DNA of 29,325 bases from an uncultured Lachnospiraceae bacterium (GTDB lineage: Bacteria > Bacillota > Clostridia > Lachnospirales > Lachnospiraceae), in NCBI GenBank assembly GCA_946183625.1, contig CAMHCL010000003.1, positions 1 through 29,325 on the forward strand, read 5' to 3'. Each line of letters begins with the position of its first letter. Position 1 is the stretch's first letter. The notes under the pieces are model-generated. The model saw only the letters and a list, made by a program, of their open reading frames with translations, searched no databases and was not told where the DNA came from. Position numbers and translations under genes: made by a program. Positions 16,925 to 25,039 of the stretch are shown piece by piece.

Positions 16925-18817
16925 TTACGATTCCTCCAGGAGTGTATTTTTTTCAGAATTAAGTATCTCCATGAATTCTTCACCTGTAATGGTTTCATGT
17001 TCATACAGATGCTTTGCTATCTCATGAAGTTTCTGAATATTCTCCTGTAACATATCATAAGCTAGCTTATGTTGTTTTGCAACTAACATAACCACCATTT
17101 TGTCTATCTGAGTCTGGGTTTCAGGTGAACATGCCAGTGATGTGTCTCCACCAAGATACTGGTTAGTAACAGTCTCCATTGCAACCATATCAAATTCTTC
17201 AGACATACCAAATCTGGTAATCATTGCCCTGGCTATTTTAGTTGCCTTTTCAATGTCATTTGATGCACCGCTGGTTATCTCATTGAAGATAAGCTCCTCT
17301 GCAGCTCTTCCTCCTGAAAGTGTTGCCAGCTGATTCATAAGTTCAGTCTTAGTCATGAGGAAATGTTCATCCTCATCTACTTGCAGAGTATAGCCAAGCG
17401 CCCCAGAAGTTCTAGGTATTATCGTAATCTTCTGAACTGGTGCTGATTGCGTCTGAAGAGCCGCTACAAGTGCATGTCCAACTTCGTGGTAAGCAACCAC
17501 AAGTTTCTCCTTATTAGAGAGCACTCTGCTCTTCTTCTGATAGCCAGCTATAACAACCTCTACAGATTCCATCAGGTCGCTCTGATTTACAACCTTTCGA
17601 CCTTCCCTGACTGCACGGAGAGCCGCCTCATTTACTATATTGGCAAGCTGTGCACCTGAAGCACCTGAAGCAGTTCTTGCTATAGCTTCGAAATCAACAT
17701 TATCCTGTATCTTAACCTTCTTGGCGTGAACCTTGAGGATATCAACTCTTCCCTTAAGATCTGGAAGCTCTACAGGAATCCTTCTGTCAAATCTTCCCGG
17801 TCTCAGAAGCGCCGCATCCAGGCTCTCAGGTCTGTTGGTAGCAGCAAGGATTACAACTCCCGTATTACCTTCAAATCCGTCCATCTCAGACAGAAGCTGA
17901 TTAAGTGTCTGTTCTCTCTCATCATTGGTATTCAGACTTGCATCTCTCTTCTTACCAATGGCATCGATCTCATCGATGAAAACTATACATGGTGCCTTTT
18001 CTTTAGCCTGGGCAAAGAGGTCACGAACCTTGGCAGCACCCATTCCTACAAACATCTGTACGAACTCAGAACCAGAGATTGAGAAAAACGGTACATTTGC
18101 CTCACCTGCAACAGCTCTTGCGAGGAGAGTCTTACCGGTTCCGGGAGGTCCTACAAGAAGTGCGCCCTTCGGCATTGTTGCACCGATATCAGTATACTTC
18201 TGTGGTTCATGGAGGTAAGCAACTATCTCAGACAGAAGCTCCTTAGCCTCGTCCTCTCCGGCTACATCCTTGAACTTGATTCCATTATCAGACTTTACAT
18301 AGACACGACCTGTATTCTTCTTTCCAAGACCACCGCCGAGTCCGCCGCCAAAACCAGGAAATCCACTGTCATCTCCGATACCGAAGCTTATCATATCAGG
18401 GCCGTCTTCCAGCTTCTTCTTGATCTTCTTGGTTATGAAATGCCATATAGCCCAGAATACTAATATCCAGATAAGAAGCCCGATCAGATATATATAGATT
18501 GGATTTCTTGGGCGAACAATAGTAGACTTAAATTCAGCTCCGCTTTCATAAAGTCTTTCATAAAGCTTATCGTCTTCTATCGGACCTGTCTTATAATACT
18601 TTCCGTCATAATCTTTAAATGTGATCTGAGTGGAACTGATATTTACTTCCTCCAGTTCCTTATTCTCAGTCATCCTCATAAATGTGTTGTAACCCACTTC
18701 CTTAACCTGTCTGGTAAGGATATTGAAATACAGCAGTACATTTATCCCGAGGAATACGATTATAGCTATGATCCAGAATATAACTACTGGTTTTTTGTTT
18801 GGTTTTATTTCTTGCAT
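16925..18817 (-). CDS. ftsH: ATP-dependent zinc metalloprotease FtsH
   Basis: A 630-residue membrane-bound AAA+ protease that extracts and degrades membrane and regulatory proteins. Two membrane segments (about 12-32 and 105-127) flank a small extracytoplasmic domain. Then come the AAA module, with Walker A GPPGTGKT (Lys229), Walker B IVFIDEIDAIG and second region of homology TNRPESLDAALLRPGRFDRR, and the M41 peptidase with HEVGH (His444, Glu445, His448). The zinc motif has Val where most FtsH have Ala (HEAGH); HExxH is intact. AGGAGA precedes the ATG. It begins 12 bp after the cardiolipin synthase stop, so the two are very likely co-transcribed, a plausible pairing of membrane lipid supply with membrane proteolysis. 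Confidence 0.97.
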   Translation of the reverse strand: MQEIKPNKKPVVIFWIIAIIVFLGINVLLYFNILTRQVKEVGYNTFMRMTENKELEEVNISSTQITFKDYDGKYYKTGPIEDDKLYERLYESGAEFKSTIVRPRNPIYIYLIGLLIWILVFWAIWHFITKKIKKKLEDGPDMISFGIGDDSGFPGFGGGLGGGLGKKNTGRVYVKSDNGIKFKDVAGEDEAKELLSEIVAYLHEPQKYTDIGATMPKGALLVGPPGTGKTLLARAVAGEANVPFFSISGSEFVQMFVGMGAAKVRDLFAQAKEKAPCIVFIDEIDAIGKKRDASLNTNDEREQTLNQLLSEMDGFEGNTGVVILAATNRPESLDAALLRPGRFDRRIPVELPDLKGRVDILKVHAKKVKIQDNVDFEAIARTASGASGAQLANIVNEAALRAVREGRKVVNQSDLMESVEVVIAGYQKKSRVLSNKEKLVVAYHEVGHALVAALQTQSAPVQKITIIPRTSGALGYTLQVDEDEHFLMTKTELMNQLATLSGGRAAEELIFNEITSGASNDIEKATKIARAMITRFGMSEEFDMVAMETVTNQYLGGDTSLACSPETQTQIDKMVVMLVAKQHKLAYDMLQENIQKLHEIAKHLYEHETITGEEFMEILNSEKNTLLEES

Positions 18818-18829
18818 TAATATCTCCTG

Positions 18830-20401
18830 TTATAATATCGGTGCTATAAGTCTTAGTGCCGAATCAACTGCTATTCCTACAGCGGTTTTATGTGTATCTT
18901 CTATCTTTATTTCCTTACACTTATCAAATGTTCTGAGCATATCCTTCTCCAGTTCCTTAACTGCCTGATTTTCTGAGAAATATACACTGTCCTCAAAGTG
19001 AAGGAATAAGCTTCTATAATCAAAATTAACTGTACCGACCGAAGCACATTTGCCATCGATCATCATACATTTTGAATGTATGAACCCTGGTGTATATTCA
19101 TATATCTTTACGCCTGCTCTGAGGAGTACCGGATATGATGACCTGGTGAGTCTGTAAATCAGTTTCTTATCAGGTATACCCGGTGTAACTATGCGGACAT
19201 CCTTGCCCTGCATAGCCGAAAGGCATAGCGCATTTGTCAGTTCATCCGAAAGGATCAGATATGGTGTATAAATGTAAATTTTTTCCTTGGAGGTGCTTAT
19301 CATGCTGAGGTATACATTCTCCGACATAGGGATATCATCAAATGGCTGATCTGCATATGGCTGTACAAAACCGCCATCCGGATATTTCGGCACGCCATAA
19401 TCTGAAGGCATGTAATTTCTTACTTCTTCCTCTGTCAGATCTTCCTTCTTGCTGATTGCATCCCACATTTCCAAATATATAAGTGTCATGTTCCATACAG
19501 CATCGCCGCGAAGTCTTACGCCGGCATCCTTCCAATGGCCATAAGGACTGTCTATATTTATATATCTGTCACTGAGATTTATTCCTCCGGTAAATCCTAC
19601 GTCTCCATCAATGATCATCATCTTCCTGTGATCACGATTGTTCATCATCATAGAGAATACCGGTACTATACGATTAAACTTCATACACTCGATGTTCGGA
19701 TCCAGTTCATTTAACTGATTCATATAGTTTTTAGGAAGGTAGACGGCACAGCCTACATCATCATAAAGCAGTCTTACCTTTACTCCGGCCTTTGCCTTCT
19801 CAACAAGGATTTCCAGTATCTCGTCCCAGAGATTTGCACGTTCTATGGTGAAATATTCCATGAATATGAACTTCTCGGCCTTCTTCAGAGATTCCAGCAT
19901 GGAAGCATATAACTTCTCTCCCTGCTCATAGTAAGTAACCTCCGTATTCTTATGAAGTGGAAATCCACCATCATTAACGATGTAGCCGGAAGTAAGTACA
20001 GTTGATGGACTTTCCTCTGCCATTTCATCTAAAAGCTTAGAATCGATCTTACGATACTTCTTATATAGATCAGATGTATTCCTGAGTCTCTTGAGAAATC
20101 TTCGTCCCGGTTTCTTATCTCCATAGAAGAAGTAGAACGGTACGCCAAACATAGGAAAGAGCAATATAAGTATTATCCATGATGTTTTGTACTCTATCTT
20201 CTCTGTCTTCTTATTAACTATGTAGATCAGGAAGAAAACAGCAAGTATACGAACACCCAGGTTCACATACTCTACGCCAAATAAAAATGTAAAGTAAATA
20301 AAAAACAGCCAGGCAATCTGCAGCAGTATAAATAAACCACTGGTCACTACCCTGCTGTAAAATATCTTTTTGTATTTTTTAACTTTCTTCGGATTTTTCA
20401 T
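18830..20401 (-). CDS. cls: Cardiolipin synthase (phospholipase D family)
   Basis: A 523-residue membrane enzyme that makes cardiolipin from two phosphatidylglycerols. The first about 100 residues hold three hydrophobic segments of the PLDc_N type, ending in PFYFFYGDKKPGR. Two phospholipase-D HKD motifs follow: HRKMMIIDG (His258) and HSKCMMIDG (His442), each with the trailing Asp and a Gly-Gly or Gly-Thr-Val-Asn segment. Length and layout match bacterial Cls. The ATG has no good Shine-Dalgarno site close by (a GGAG lies about 20 nt upstream), so translation may be weak or the start misplaced. It lies 43 bp after the YkgJ-type gene and 12 bp before ftsH. Confidence 0.95.
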   Translation of the reverse strand: MKNPKKVKKYKKIFYSRVVTSGLFILLQIAWLFFIYFTFLFGVEYVNLGVRILAVFFLIYIVNKKTEKIEYKTSWIILILLFPMFGVPFYFFYGDKKPGRRFLKRLRNTSDLYKKYRKIDSKLLDEMAEESPSTVLTSGYIVNDGGFPLHKNTEVTYYEQGEKLYASMLESLKKAEKFIFMEYFTIERANLWDEILEILVEKAKAGVKVRLLYDDVGCAVYLPKNYMNQLNELDPNIECMKFNRIVPVFSMMMNNRDHRKMMIIDGDVGFTGGINLSDRYINIDSPYGHWKDAGVRLRGDAVWNMTLIYLEMWDAISKKEDLTEEEVRNYMPSDYGVPKYPDGGFVQPYADQPFDDIPMSENVYLSMISTSKEKIYIYTPYLILSDELTNALCLSAMQGKDVRIVTPGIPDKKLIYRLTRSSYPVLLRAGVKIYEYTPGFIHSKCMMIDGKCASVGTVNFDYRSLFLHFEDSVYFSENQAVKELEKDMLRTFDKCKEIKIEDTHKTAVGIAVDSALRLIAPIL

Positions 20402-20444
20402 TTTAGATTATTCAATTTACGCTCCATCATTATGAAGCTGCATA

Positions 20445-21212
20445 TTAATACTTTGACCTTCTTATATTTGTTATTGTCATTTTCAGTTTGCTGTCAAACT
20501 GAGGATAGAAGTCTTCATTCAGATCATAAGGTTCCATATAGAGATGACGAAGATATATCATCATCAGGGCTTTGATCCTCTGTTCTCCACGAATCTCAGC
20601 ATCTTCGATATCGCTTTTTGATATCTCTTCCCCCGCTTCCTTCCTCTCCTGGAGCAGCTTCAAAGATATAGCCTCTCGCTCTCTGATATCGGCAACACTC
20701 TTAACAGTTGATCTGATAAAACGATGCCACTTATTTATAAAAGCCGAATGTCTTTCAATATCCGGTATTCCCAGCCACTCGTCTATCTTAACTTCTGTCC
20801 GATCTTTCTTTACGCATTCATTCACCTGAAGAATGTAATCAAAACCTGAACCATCTTCTCTGTAGAGTCTTCCCAGCGGAAAGAGTCTGCAGATAGAAGG
20901 TCTGTGGTCATGTATGCTGCAGCGTCCATCCTTTAGGAAACTGCAGCCTTTATCCATCTTCAGGTGCGGAAGCGCCAGCCCATCTATCATGCCGACTTCA
21001 ACTGCAAAGGATACAAGCAGATCATCAAAGCTCTTTCCTGTTGCTTTCATTAATTCAAATACATCATAAGGATCTAACACTATGGATGTACCCATATCAG
21101 ATTCGCAACATTTGCTGCATCCTCTGCAGCCATCAGCATTCAGCTTTGGGCTATCATTCAGTTGGTATATATGTCCATCTGAAATATCAGATAAATTTTC
21201 ATATCTTAACAT
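20445..21212 (-). CDS. YkgJ-type cysteine-cluster (CxxCxxCC) protein
   Basis: A 255-residue protein whose N-terminal half matches the YkgJ/CxxCxxCC family: CRGCSKCC (Cys29, 32, 35, 36), then Cys90, Cys98 and Cys108 in GCSFLKDGRCSIHDHRPSICRLFPLGR. These cysteines are thought to hold zinc or an iron-sulphur cluster; the biochemical role of the family is not settled. The C-terminal half (about 140-255) is helical and charged, with no recognisable domain. It starts 15 bp after the AICAR transformylase stop, with AGGAA upstream, and so appears co-transcribed with it; a link to purine metabolism is not established. Confidence 0.85.
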   Translation of the reverse strand: MLRYENLSDISDGHIYQLNDSPKLNADGCRGCSKCCESDMGTSIVLDPYDVFELMKATGKSFDDLLVSFAVEVGMIDGLALPHLKMDKGCSFLKDGRCSIHDHRPSICRLFPLGRLYREDGSGFDYILQVNECVKKDRTEVKIDEWLGIPDIERHSAFINKWHRFIRSTVKSVADIREREAISLKLLQERKEAGEEISKSDIEDAEIRGEQRIKALMMIYLRHLYMEPYDLNEDFYPQFDSKLKMTITNIRRSKY

Positions 21213-21227
21213 TCATATAATTCCTAT

Positions 21228-22406
21228 TTAGTGATGGAATAAACGAATTCCTGTGAAGCTCATAACAATGTTGTACTTGTTACATGTCTCGATAACATTA
21301 TCATCTCTGATAGAACCACCAGGCTGTGCGATGTACTCAACACCACTTCTGTGAGCTCTCTCTACGTTGTCACCGAATGGGAAGAATGCATCTGAACCAA
21401 CAGATACGCCTGTATTCTGCTTGAGCCAAGCCTTACGCTCTTCTCTTGTGAATACTGCAGGCTGCTCTGTGAAGTACTTCTGCCATTCGCCCTCACCGAT
21501 TACATCTTCATAATCATCACTGATATATACATCGATAGTATTATCTCTGTCTGCACGTCTGATGTCATCCTTGAAAGGAAGATTCAGTACCTGTGGTGAC
21601 TGACGAAGGAACCACTTATCTGCCTTGTCACCTGCAAGTCTTGTACAATGGATACGTGACTGCTGTCCTGCACCGATACCGATAGCAGCACCATTCTTTA
21701 CATAGCATACAGAATTTGACTGTGTATACTTCAGAGTGATCATAGCAATAGTAAGATCGATCTTAGCTGATTCAGGAAGTTCCTTGTTCTCTGTAACGAT
21801 ATTTGAGAAGAAATCTTCATTGATAACAAGCTCATTTCTACCCTGTTCAAATGTAACGCCGTACACATCCTTTGTCTCTGATGGAGCAGGTACATAATCA
21901 GGATCAATCTGGATAACACAATAGTTACCATTCTTCTTGGACTTAAGTATCTCAAGAGCTTCATCTGTGTAGCCAGGTGCTACAATACCATCAGAAACCT
22001 CTCTCTTAACAAGCTTAGCTGTATCAGCATCACAAGTATCTGAAAGTGAGATGAAATCACCAAATGATGACATTCTGTCAGCGCCTCTGGCTCTTGCATA
22101 AGCACATGCAAGCGGACTGAGCTCTCCCATATCATCTACCCAGTATATCTTCTTTTCAACGTCTGTAAGAGGAAGACCTACTGCAGCACCTGCAGGTGAT
22201 ACGTGCTTGAATGATGTAGCTGATGGAAGACCTGTTGCCTTCTTAAGCTCTTTTACAAGCTGATATCCGTTGAAAGCATCCAGCAGATTTATATATCCAG
22301 GCTTACCACATAAAACTGTGAATGGAAGATCACTTCCGTCCTTCATGAAAACTCTTGATGGTTTCTGGTTAGGGTTACAACCGTATTTAAGTTCTAACTC
22401 GTTCAT
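21228..22406 (-). CDS. Monofunctional AICAR transformylase (PurH C-terminal domain type)
   Basis: A 392-residue phosphoribosylaminoimidazolecarboxamide formyltransferase: AICAR + 10-formyl-THF gives FAICAR, the penultimate step to IMP. The catalytic pair is Lys67-His68 in SFKHVSPAGAAVG. Also visible are ARARGADRMSSFGDF, KYTQSNSVCY, GIGAGQQSRIHCTRLAGDK, SDAFFPFGDNVERA, QPGGSIRDD and C-terminal FTGIRLFHH. The N-terminal MGS-like cyclohydrolase domain of bifunctional PurH is absent; the protein begins cleanly with its own ATG and GGAGG, so this is not a truncation. KHVSPAGAAVG and the following block resemble, from memory, eukaryotic ATIC more than E. coli-type PurH (KHANPCG). The cyclohydrolase is supplied by purO, 227 bp upstream. 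Confidence 0.93.
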   Translation of the reverse strand: MNELELKYGCNPNQKPSRVFMKDGSDLPFTVLCGKPGYINLLDAFNGYQLVKELKKATGLPSATSFKHVSPAGAAVGLPLTDVEKKIYWVDDMGELSPLACAYARARGADRMSSFGDFISLSDTCDADTAKLVKREVSDGIVAPGYTDEALEILKSKKNGNYCVIQIDPDYVPAPSETKDVYGVTFEQGRNELVINEDFFSNIVTENKELPESAKIDLTIAMITLKYTQSNSVCYVKNGAAIGIGAGQQSRIHCTRLAGDKADKWFLRQSPQVLNLPFKDDIRRADRDNTIDVYISDDYEDVIGEGEWQKYFTEQPAVFTREERKAWLKQNTGVSVGSDAFFPFGDNVERAHRSGVEYIAQPGGSIRDDNVIETCNKYNIVMSFTGIRLFHH

Positions 22407-22448
22407 TGTATAGTACCTCCATTAAGTTATTCTTTAGATAATATTAAT

Positions 22449-22454
22449 ATTATA
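22449..22454 (-). promoter_or_regulatory. Possible -10 box upstream of AICAR transformylase
   Basis: A perfect minus-strand TATAAT in an AT-rich run just downstream of the inverted-repeat element, about 43 bp before the ATG at 22406. No convincing -35 is present (TTCGTG at 16 bp spacing is poor). It could give the downstream genes a second, riboswitch-independent start. Confidence 0.3.
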
Positions 22455-22471
22455 TTACTTTTTGTTTTTCC

Positions 22472-22612
22472 ACGAATATTCCATCACATATCTACTGCGT
22501 CACACGGCTCGCGCCTCGATTCCGAACTTAGCGGTTCTAAGGTTGCAAAATACGCAACCAAAGAACCGACGTTCTCCAACGGTTCCTCGTAGACATGTGA
22601 TGTCATATTCGT
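22472..22612. repeat. 141-bp structured inverted-repeat element between purO and AICAR transformylase
   Basis: Terminal arms of 24 bp (22472-22495 and 22589-22612) are inverted copies with about 21 matches. Inside is a strong hairpin: CGGTTCT (22532-22538) with AGAACCG (22562-22568), an AA/AA internal loop, then GGTTGC (22541-22546) with GCAACC (22554-22559) and a 7-nt loop. A third segment, CGGTTC at 22580-22585, can also pair with GAACCG at 22563-22568, giving two mutually exclusive folds. A smaller GGC-TCGC-GCC hairpin lies at about 22506-22515. It codes for nothing I can see. It could be a MITE-like repeat, an RNA regulator or an mRNA processing site; no target-site duplication is evident. 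Confidence 0.7.
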
Positions 22613-22633
22613 ATTTACTATCTTTAATAGTAT

Positions 22634-23347
22634 TTACTGATTCTTGTTTACTATCTTAGTTTCATAGCTTCCACTCTCGATGTCGATGAAACGAGTGAAG
22701 AGTGATACTTTGTTGTCGTCGTTAAGGGCTTTCCAGACGATGTCTGTGAATTCGTCAAGGTCGTTAGTTGGAATCTCTACTGGTGTTGGCTCTCCCTCGT
22801 AGCTTGGAAGTGGGTTGCCATCTCCCATGTATGTGTGGATGAAATGTCCTTCTCCGTCTTTTGGATTGTCATAGCTGAATGTGAATCTCAGGCACTGGTC
22901 TGGATCGCCATTGTTTGACTTAAGGATGGACATTTCATATGTGTAGCCATCTTCTACGTGGAGAACGCCTGATATTCTAGGTGTATAGTTTGGTCCATCT
23001 GGCTCAAATTCACGATTTCTAAGGGATTCTTCAAATGTATCGCCCTGTTCCATATTCTCGTATATTGTATCTGTCTGATCACCGTTTGTAACGATTGTAT
23101 CTGTTCCTCTTACTCTAACAGGTGCGTAGATGATAAGGCTTGGATCCTCCATCTTGGATGGATCGAATGCTTCTGTTCTGATGCCTTCTCCTTCTGTTAC
23201 AAACACTCTGTTTCGGCTGTTTTCTGAACGGCCCATGATGAAGTAAGCGATTGCTGCTTTCTTTCCATCAGGTGTTCTTCCGATTACGATTCCTCTTCCC
23301 GGATAAGTTGTTGCAGATATCTCTGCTGCCAGATTTTTTCTTTCCAT
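22634..23347 (-). CDS. purO: PurO-type IMP cyclohydrolase
   Basis: A 237-residue protein of the IMP_cyclohyd (PurO) family, first described in archaea, which closes FAICAR to IMP without the MGS-like fold of PurH. The evidence is the N-terminal TTYPGRGIVIG (about 13-23), the Arg/Ser-rich GRSENSRNRVF (39-49), a YTPRISGV segment in the middle and a length close to archaeal PurO. The context is decisive: the same strand carries a stand-alone AICAR transformylase lacking the cyclohydrolase domain, and the leader carries a ZTP riboswitch. AGGAGG stands a few nucleotides before the ATG at 23347. Together the two genes replace purH. Confidence 0.88.
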   Translation of the reverse strand: MERKNLAAEISATTYPGRGIVIGRTPDGKKAAIAYFIMGRSENSRNRVFVTEGEGIRTEAFDPSKMEDPSLIIYAPVRVRGTDTIVTNGDQTDTIYENMEQGDTFEESLRNREFEPDGPNYTPRISGVLHVEDGYTYEMSILKSNNGDPDQCLRFTFSYDNPKDGEGHFIHTYMGDGNPLPSYEGEPTPVEIPTNDLDEFTDIVWKALNDDNKVSLFTRFIDIESGSYETKIVNKNQ

Positions 23348-23382
23348 GATTTTCCTCCTAAAATATTATTTTCTACCCTGAC

Positions 23383-23423
23383 TATAAAAAGAAGCCGTCC
23401 GGGTAAATCATTACCCAGACGGC
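23383..23423 (-). terminator. Riboswitch-controlled terminator before purO
   Basis: A 13-bp stem with one mismatch (23394-23406 with 23411-23423, 4-nt loop) followed on the minus strand by TTCTTTTTAT is a classic intrinsic terminator. Its upstream arm, GCCGTCTGGGTAA, contains the bases the ZTP aptamer needs for its pseudoknot, so aptamer folding and terminator folding exclude each other. Confidence 0.9.
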
Positions 23424-23490
23424 CGGTTAATCTACTTTCTAAGCCGTGCTTCGCGTGGTAAACTCCACTTTAATCCGTCAGTCACACAGC
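23411..23490 (-). ncRNA. ZTP riboswitch (pfl motif) aptamer
   Basis: On the minus strand the leader of purO shows the pfl/ZTP architecture. P1 is GCUGUG (23485-23490) with CACGGC (23443-23448). Within it lie GACUGACGG and a P2 hairpin GUGG/CCAC (23465-23468 with 23455-23458). After a linker comes the 3' domain CCGGCCGUCUGGG. The pseudoknot is GACGG (23475-23479) with CCGUC (23418-23422). The CUGACGG and CCGUCUGGG blocks are the conserved ligand-binding core. ZTP/ZMP binding should hold CCGUC in the pseudoknot, prevent the terminator and turn purO on when folate is limiting. This identification is from memory of the family consensus plus base pairing, and the purine context supports it strongly. 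Confidence 0.9.
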
Positions 23491-23498
23491 TAAGTAAT

Positions 23499-23527
23499 AG
23501 TTTACATTTCATGACTTGCAAAGTCAA
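23499..23527 (-). promoter_or_regulatory. Sigma-A promoter of the purO leader
   Basis: TTGACT (23522-23527), 17-bp spacer, TAAACT (23499-23504) on the minus strand. Transcription would begin near 23491, immediately before P1 of the riboswitch, with about 145 nt of leader before the purO ATG. This exact fit supports both calls. Confidence 0.75.
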
Positions 23528-23567
23528 GGTGTAATCGGTAGCAAACTTGCTTTACAAAGCTCCACCT

Positions 23568-24635
23568 TTACTCATCCATGTTTTCAATTTCTTCTGAGAT
23601 TTTTTTATAATCTGTGTAATATGTCACCGCCGCCACTCGATTAGTCTTCGGATTCATAGAAACTATCAAGCAGTCATTATTTTTGTCATTATAATATATA
23701 TATTCATCTGAGCCTCTGGTATGCATTCCCTGAAGTGCAGCAGTATATCCCGTATAATTATATGTTATCCAGTCACTTACTTCTAGTTCGCTCTGTCCAA
23801 CAGATACACCAAAGAATTTATACTTTTTATCTCGAGTATTTACACCAACCTGCTTTCCATTGAGATATACTATATTCAACGCTCCATTTGATGTAACTTT
23901 TACCGTACCTTCAGCATACATTGGCATTGTTGCTGAAACACTGCTTCTTTCAGTAAACTCCGTTTCAGTTTCCTTCGCTATAACATAATCCGATTTTCCC
24001 AACAACTGAGATATCTCTTCTCCACTGTTTCTGGATATATATTTGACGCCATGATAACCAGTAAAAACCAAAAACCCCGCTATAGCTATACCTATCAGCT
24101 TTGCTAGTATTTTAAGCAGACGATACGCAACTTCACCGGTTTCGCTATCCTTATTTATTCCATGTATGTGGTACTCTTTCGACTCAGGAATATAATAATC
24201 ATCACCTCTTATTTTCCTTACTATAAAATGTACCAGCTTCGTCACATTTTTAACCAATGCTCCCTGTATTATCATGATAAGGAAAAACGCTGCTGAAAGC
24301 TGAATAGTCGTAAGAGGATCGATCTCCACCACATTTAACTGTCTTATTATAATATATATAAGGTTGATCTGTAGAACAAACCTTATACCATGGAGCACTA
24401 TCAGAATAGGATTACTTTTGTTGCCCTTTTCCTCCATGTTAGATTCAACCTTTTTTATTATCTTCAAAAGATAATCACTGATGATGACATATACGAAGAA
24501 TGCTATTACAAACTTGGCAATATAACTTGTAATCGAACCATCATGGTCATGAAGCCATTTAACAAATTCACTGTATGTTAATGTGAGAATGCTTCTAACA
24601 CCTTTTATGATTTTGCGTATTACGTCAGCTACCAT
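23568..24635 (-). CDS. Multi-pass membrane protein of unknown function
   Basis: A 355-residue protein I do not recognise. Four hydrophobic segments (about 39-59, 76-98, 111-130, 176-198) are followed by a soluble domain of about 155 residues (200-355), probably outside the cell, rich in beta-strand-like segments with Tyr/Thr patches (for example YNYTGYTAALQGMHTRGSDEY). The loop between TM3 and TM4 (about 131-170) is charged. The ATG at 24635 overlaps the stop of the upstream gene by 7 bp (ATGGTAG) and has only a weak AGGG before it, so translational coupling is likely and the two proteins may act together. A separate promoter and riboswitch (purO) begin just downstream. Confidence 0.65.
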   Translation of the reverse strand: MVADVIRKIIKGVRSILTLTYSEFVKWLHDHDGSITSYIAKFVIAFFVYVIISDYLLKIIKKVESNMEEKGNKSNPILIVLHGIRFVLQINLIYIIIRQLNVVEIDPLTTIQLSAAFFLIMIIQGALVKNVTKLVHFIVRKIRGDDYYIPESKEYHIHGINKDSETGEVAYRLLKILAKLIGIAIAGFLVFTGYHGVKYISRNSGEEISQLLGKSDYVIAKETETEFTERSSVSATMPMYAEGTVKVTSNGALNIVYLNGKQVGVNTRDKKYKFFGVSVGQSELEVSDWITYNYTGYTAALQGMHTRGSDEYIYYNDKNNDCLIVSMNPKTNRVAAVTYYTDYKKISEEIENMDE

Positions 24636-24991
24636 ACAAGAACCCTGTTCCCCTTATATTCATAAAATGTTACAGTCTCGCCAAGTCTGCTTTCTACATA
24701 TGAAGAATTGCTCTTTGTGAAGCGCTCTCCTTTTTTCTCTTCCGGAAAAGTTACTTCAAATGTGTATTTATAATAATACGACCGTGTCATATGACGATTC
24801 TCTCTACGCGTATTGACTATCCGTCTTTCTTCAACAACCACGGCTTCACACTTAGTTCCATTCTTTACTGTTTTATAACTGGAGTATGCAACAATGCCTA
24901 AGATTGTTCCAGCTACGAGAATAACGAATGCGACAGAAGCAACAATTGCTATTATCAATACTTTTTTATTTTTCTTTTTCACTTCATCCAT
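24629..24991 (-). CDS. Small membrane-anchored protein (DUF3592-like)
   Basis: A 120-residue protein: a Lys-rich cytoplasmic start, one membrane segment (about 11-36, LIIAIVASVAFVILVAGTILGIV) and an 80-residue soluble part. The soluble part, with KCEAVVVEERRI, YYKYTFEVTFPEEKKGERFTK and ESRLGETVTFYEYKG, resembles DUF3592-type modules, in which a beta-rich domain ends in a V-x-V-x-Y-type strand. That resemblance is by eye. The ATG at 24991 has GAGGGA upstream. It overlaps the downstream multi-pass gene by 7 bp. Function unknown. Confidence 0.65.
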   Translation of the reverse strand: MDEVKKKNKKVLIIAIVASVAFVILVAGTILGIVAYSSYKTVKNGTKCEAVVVEERRIVNTRRENRHMTRSYYYKYTFEVTFPEEKKGERFTKSNSSYVESRLGETVTFYEYKGNRVLVW

Positions 24992-25039
24992 ATTTTATCC
25001 CTCGGATTATATACCAAAACACTCACATTATTATAACAA

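Noticed and set aside
21228..22406. The AICAR transformylase as a truncated purH pseudogene
   Set aside because: It has its own ATG and GGAGG, a complete transformylase domain and a separate cyclohydrolase gene upstream on the same strand.
22472..22612. The inverted-repeat element as an intrinsic terminator after purO
   Set aside because: Neither strand has a U-tract after the inner hairpin or after the outer arms; the minus strand continues with GGAAAAACAAAAAG.
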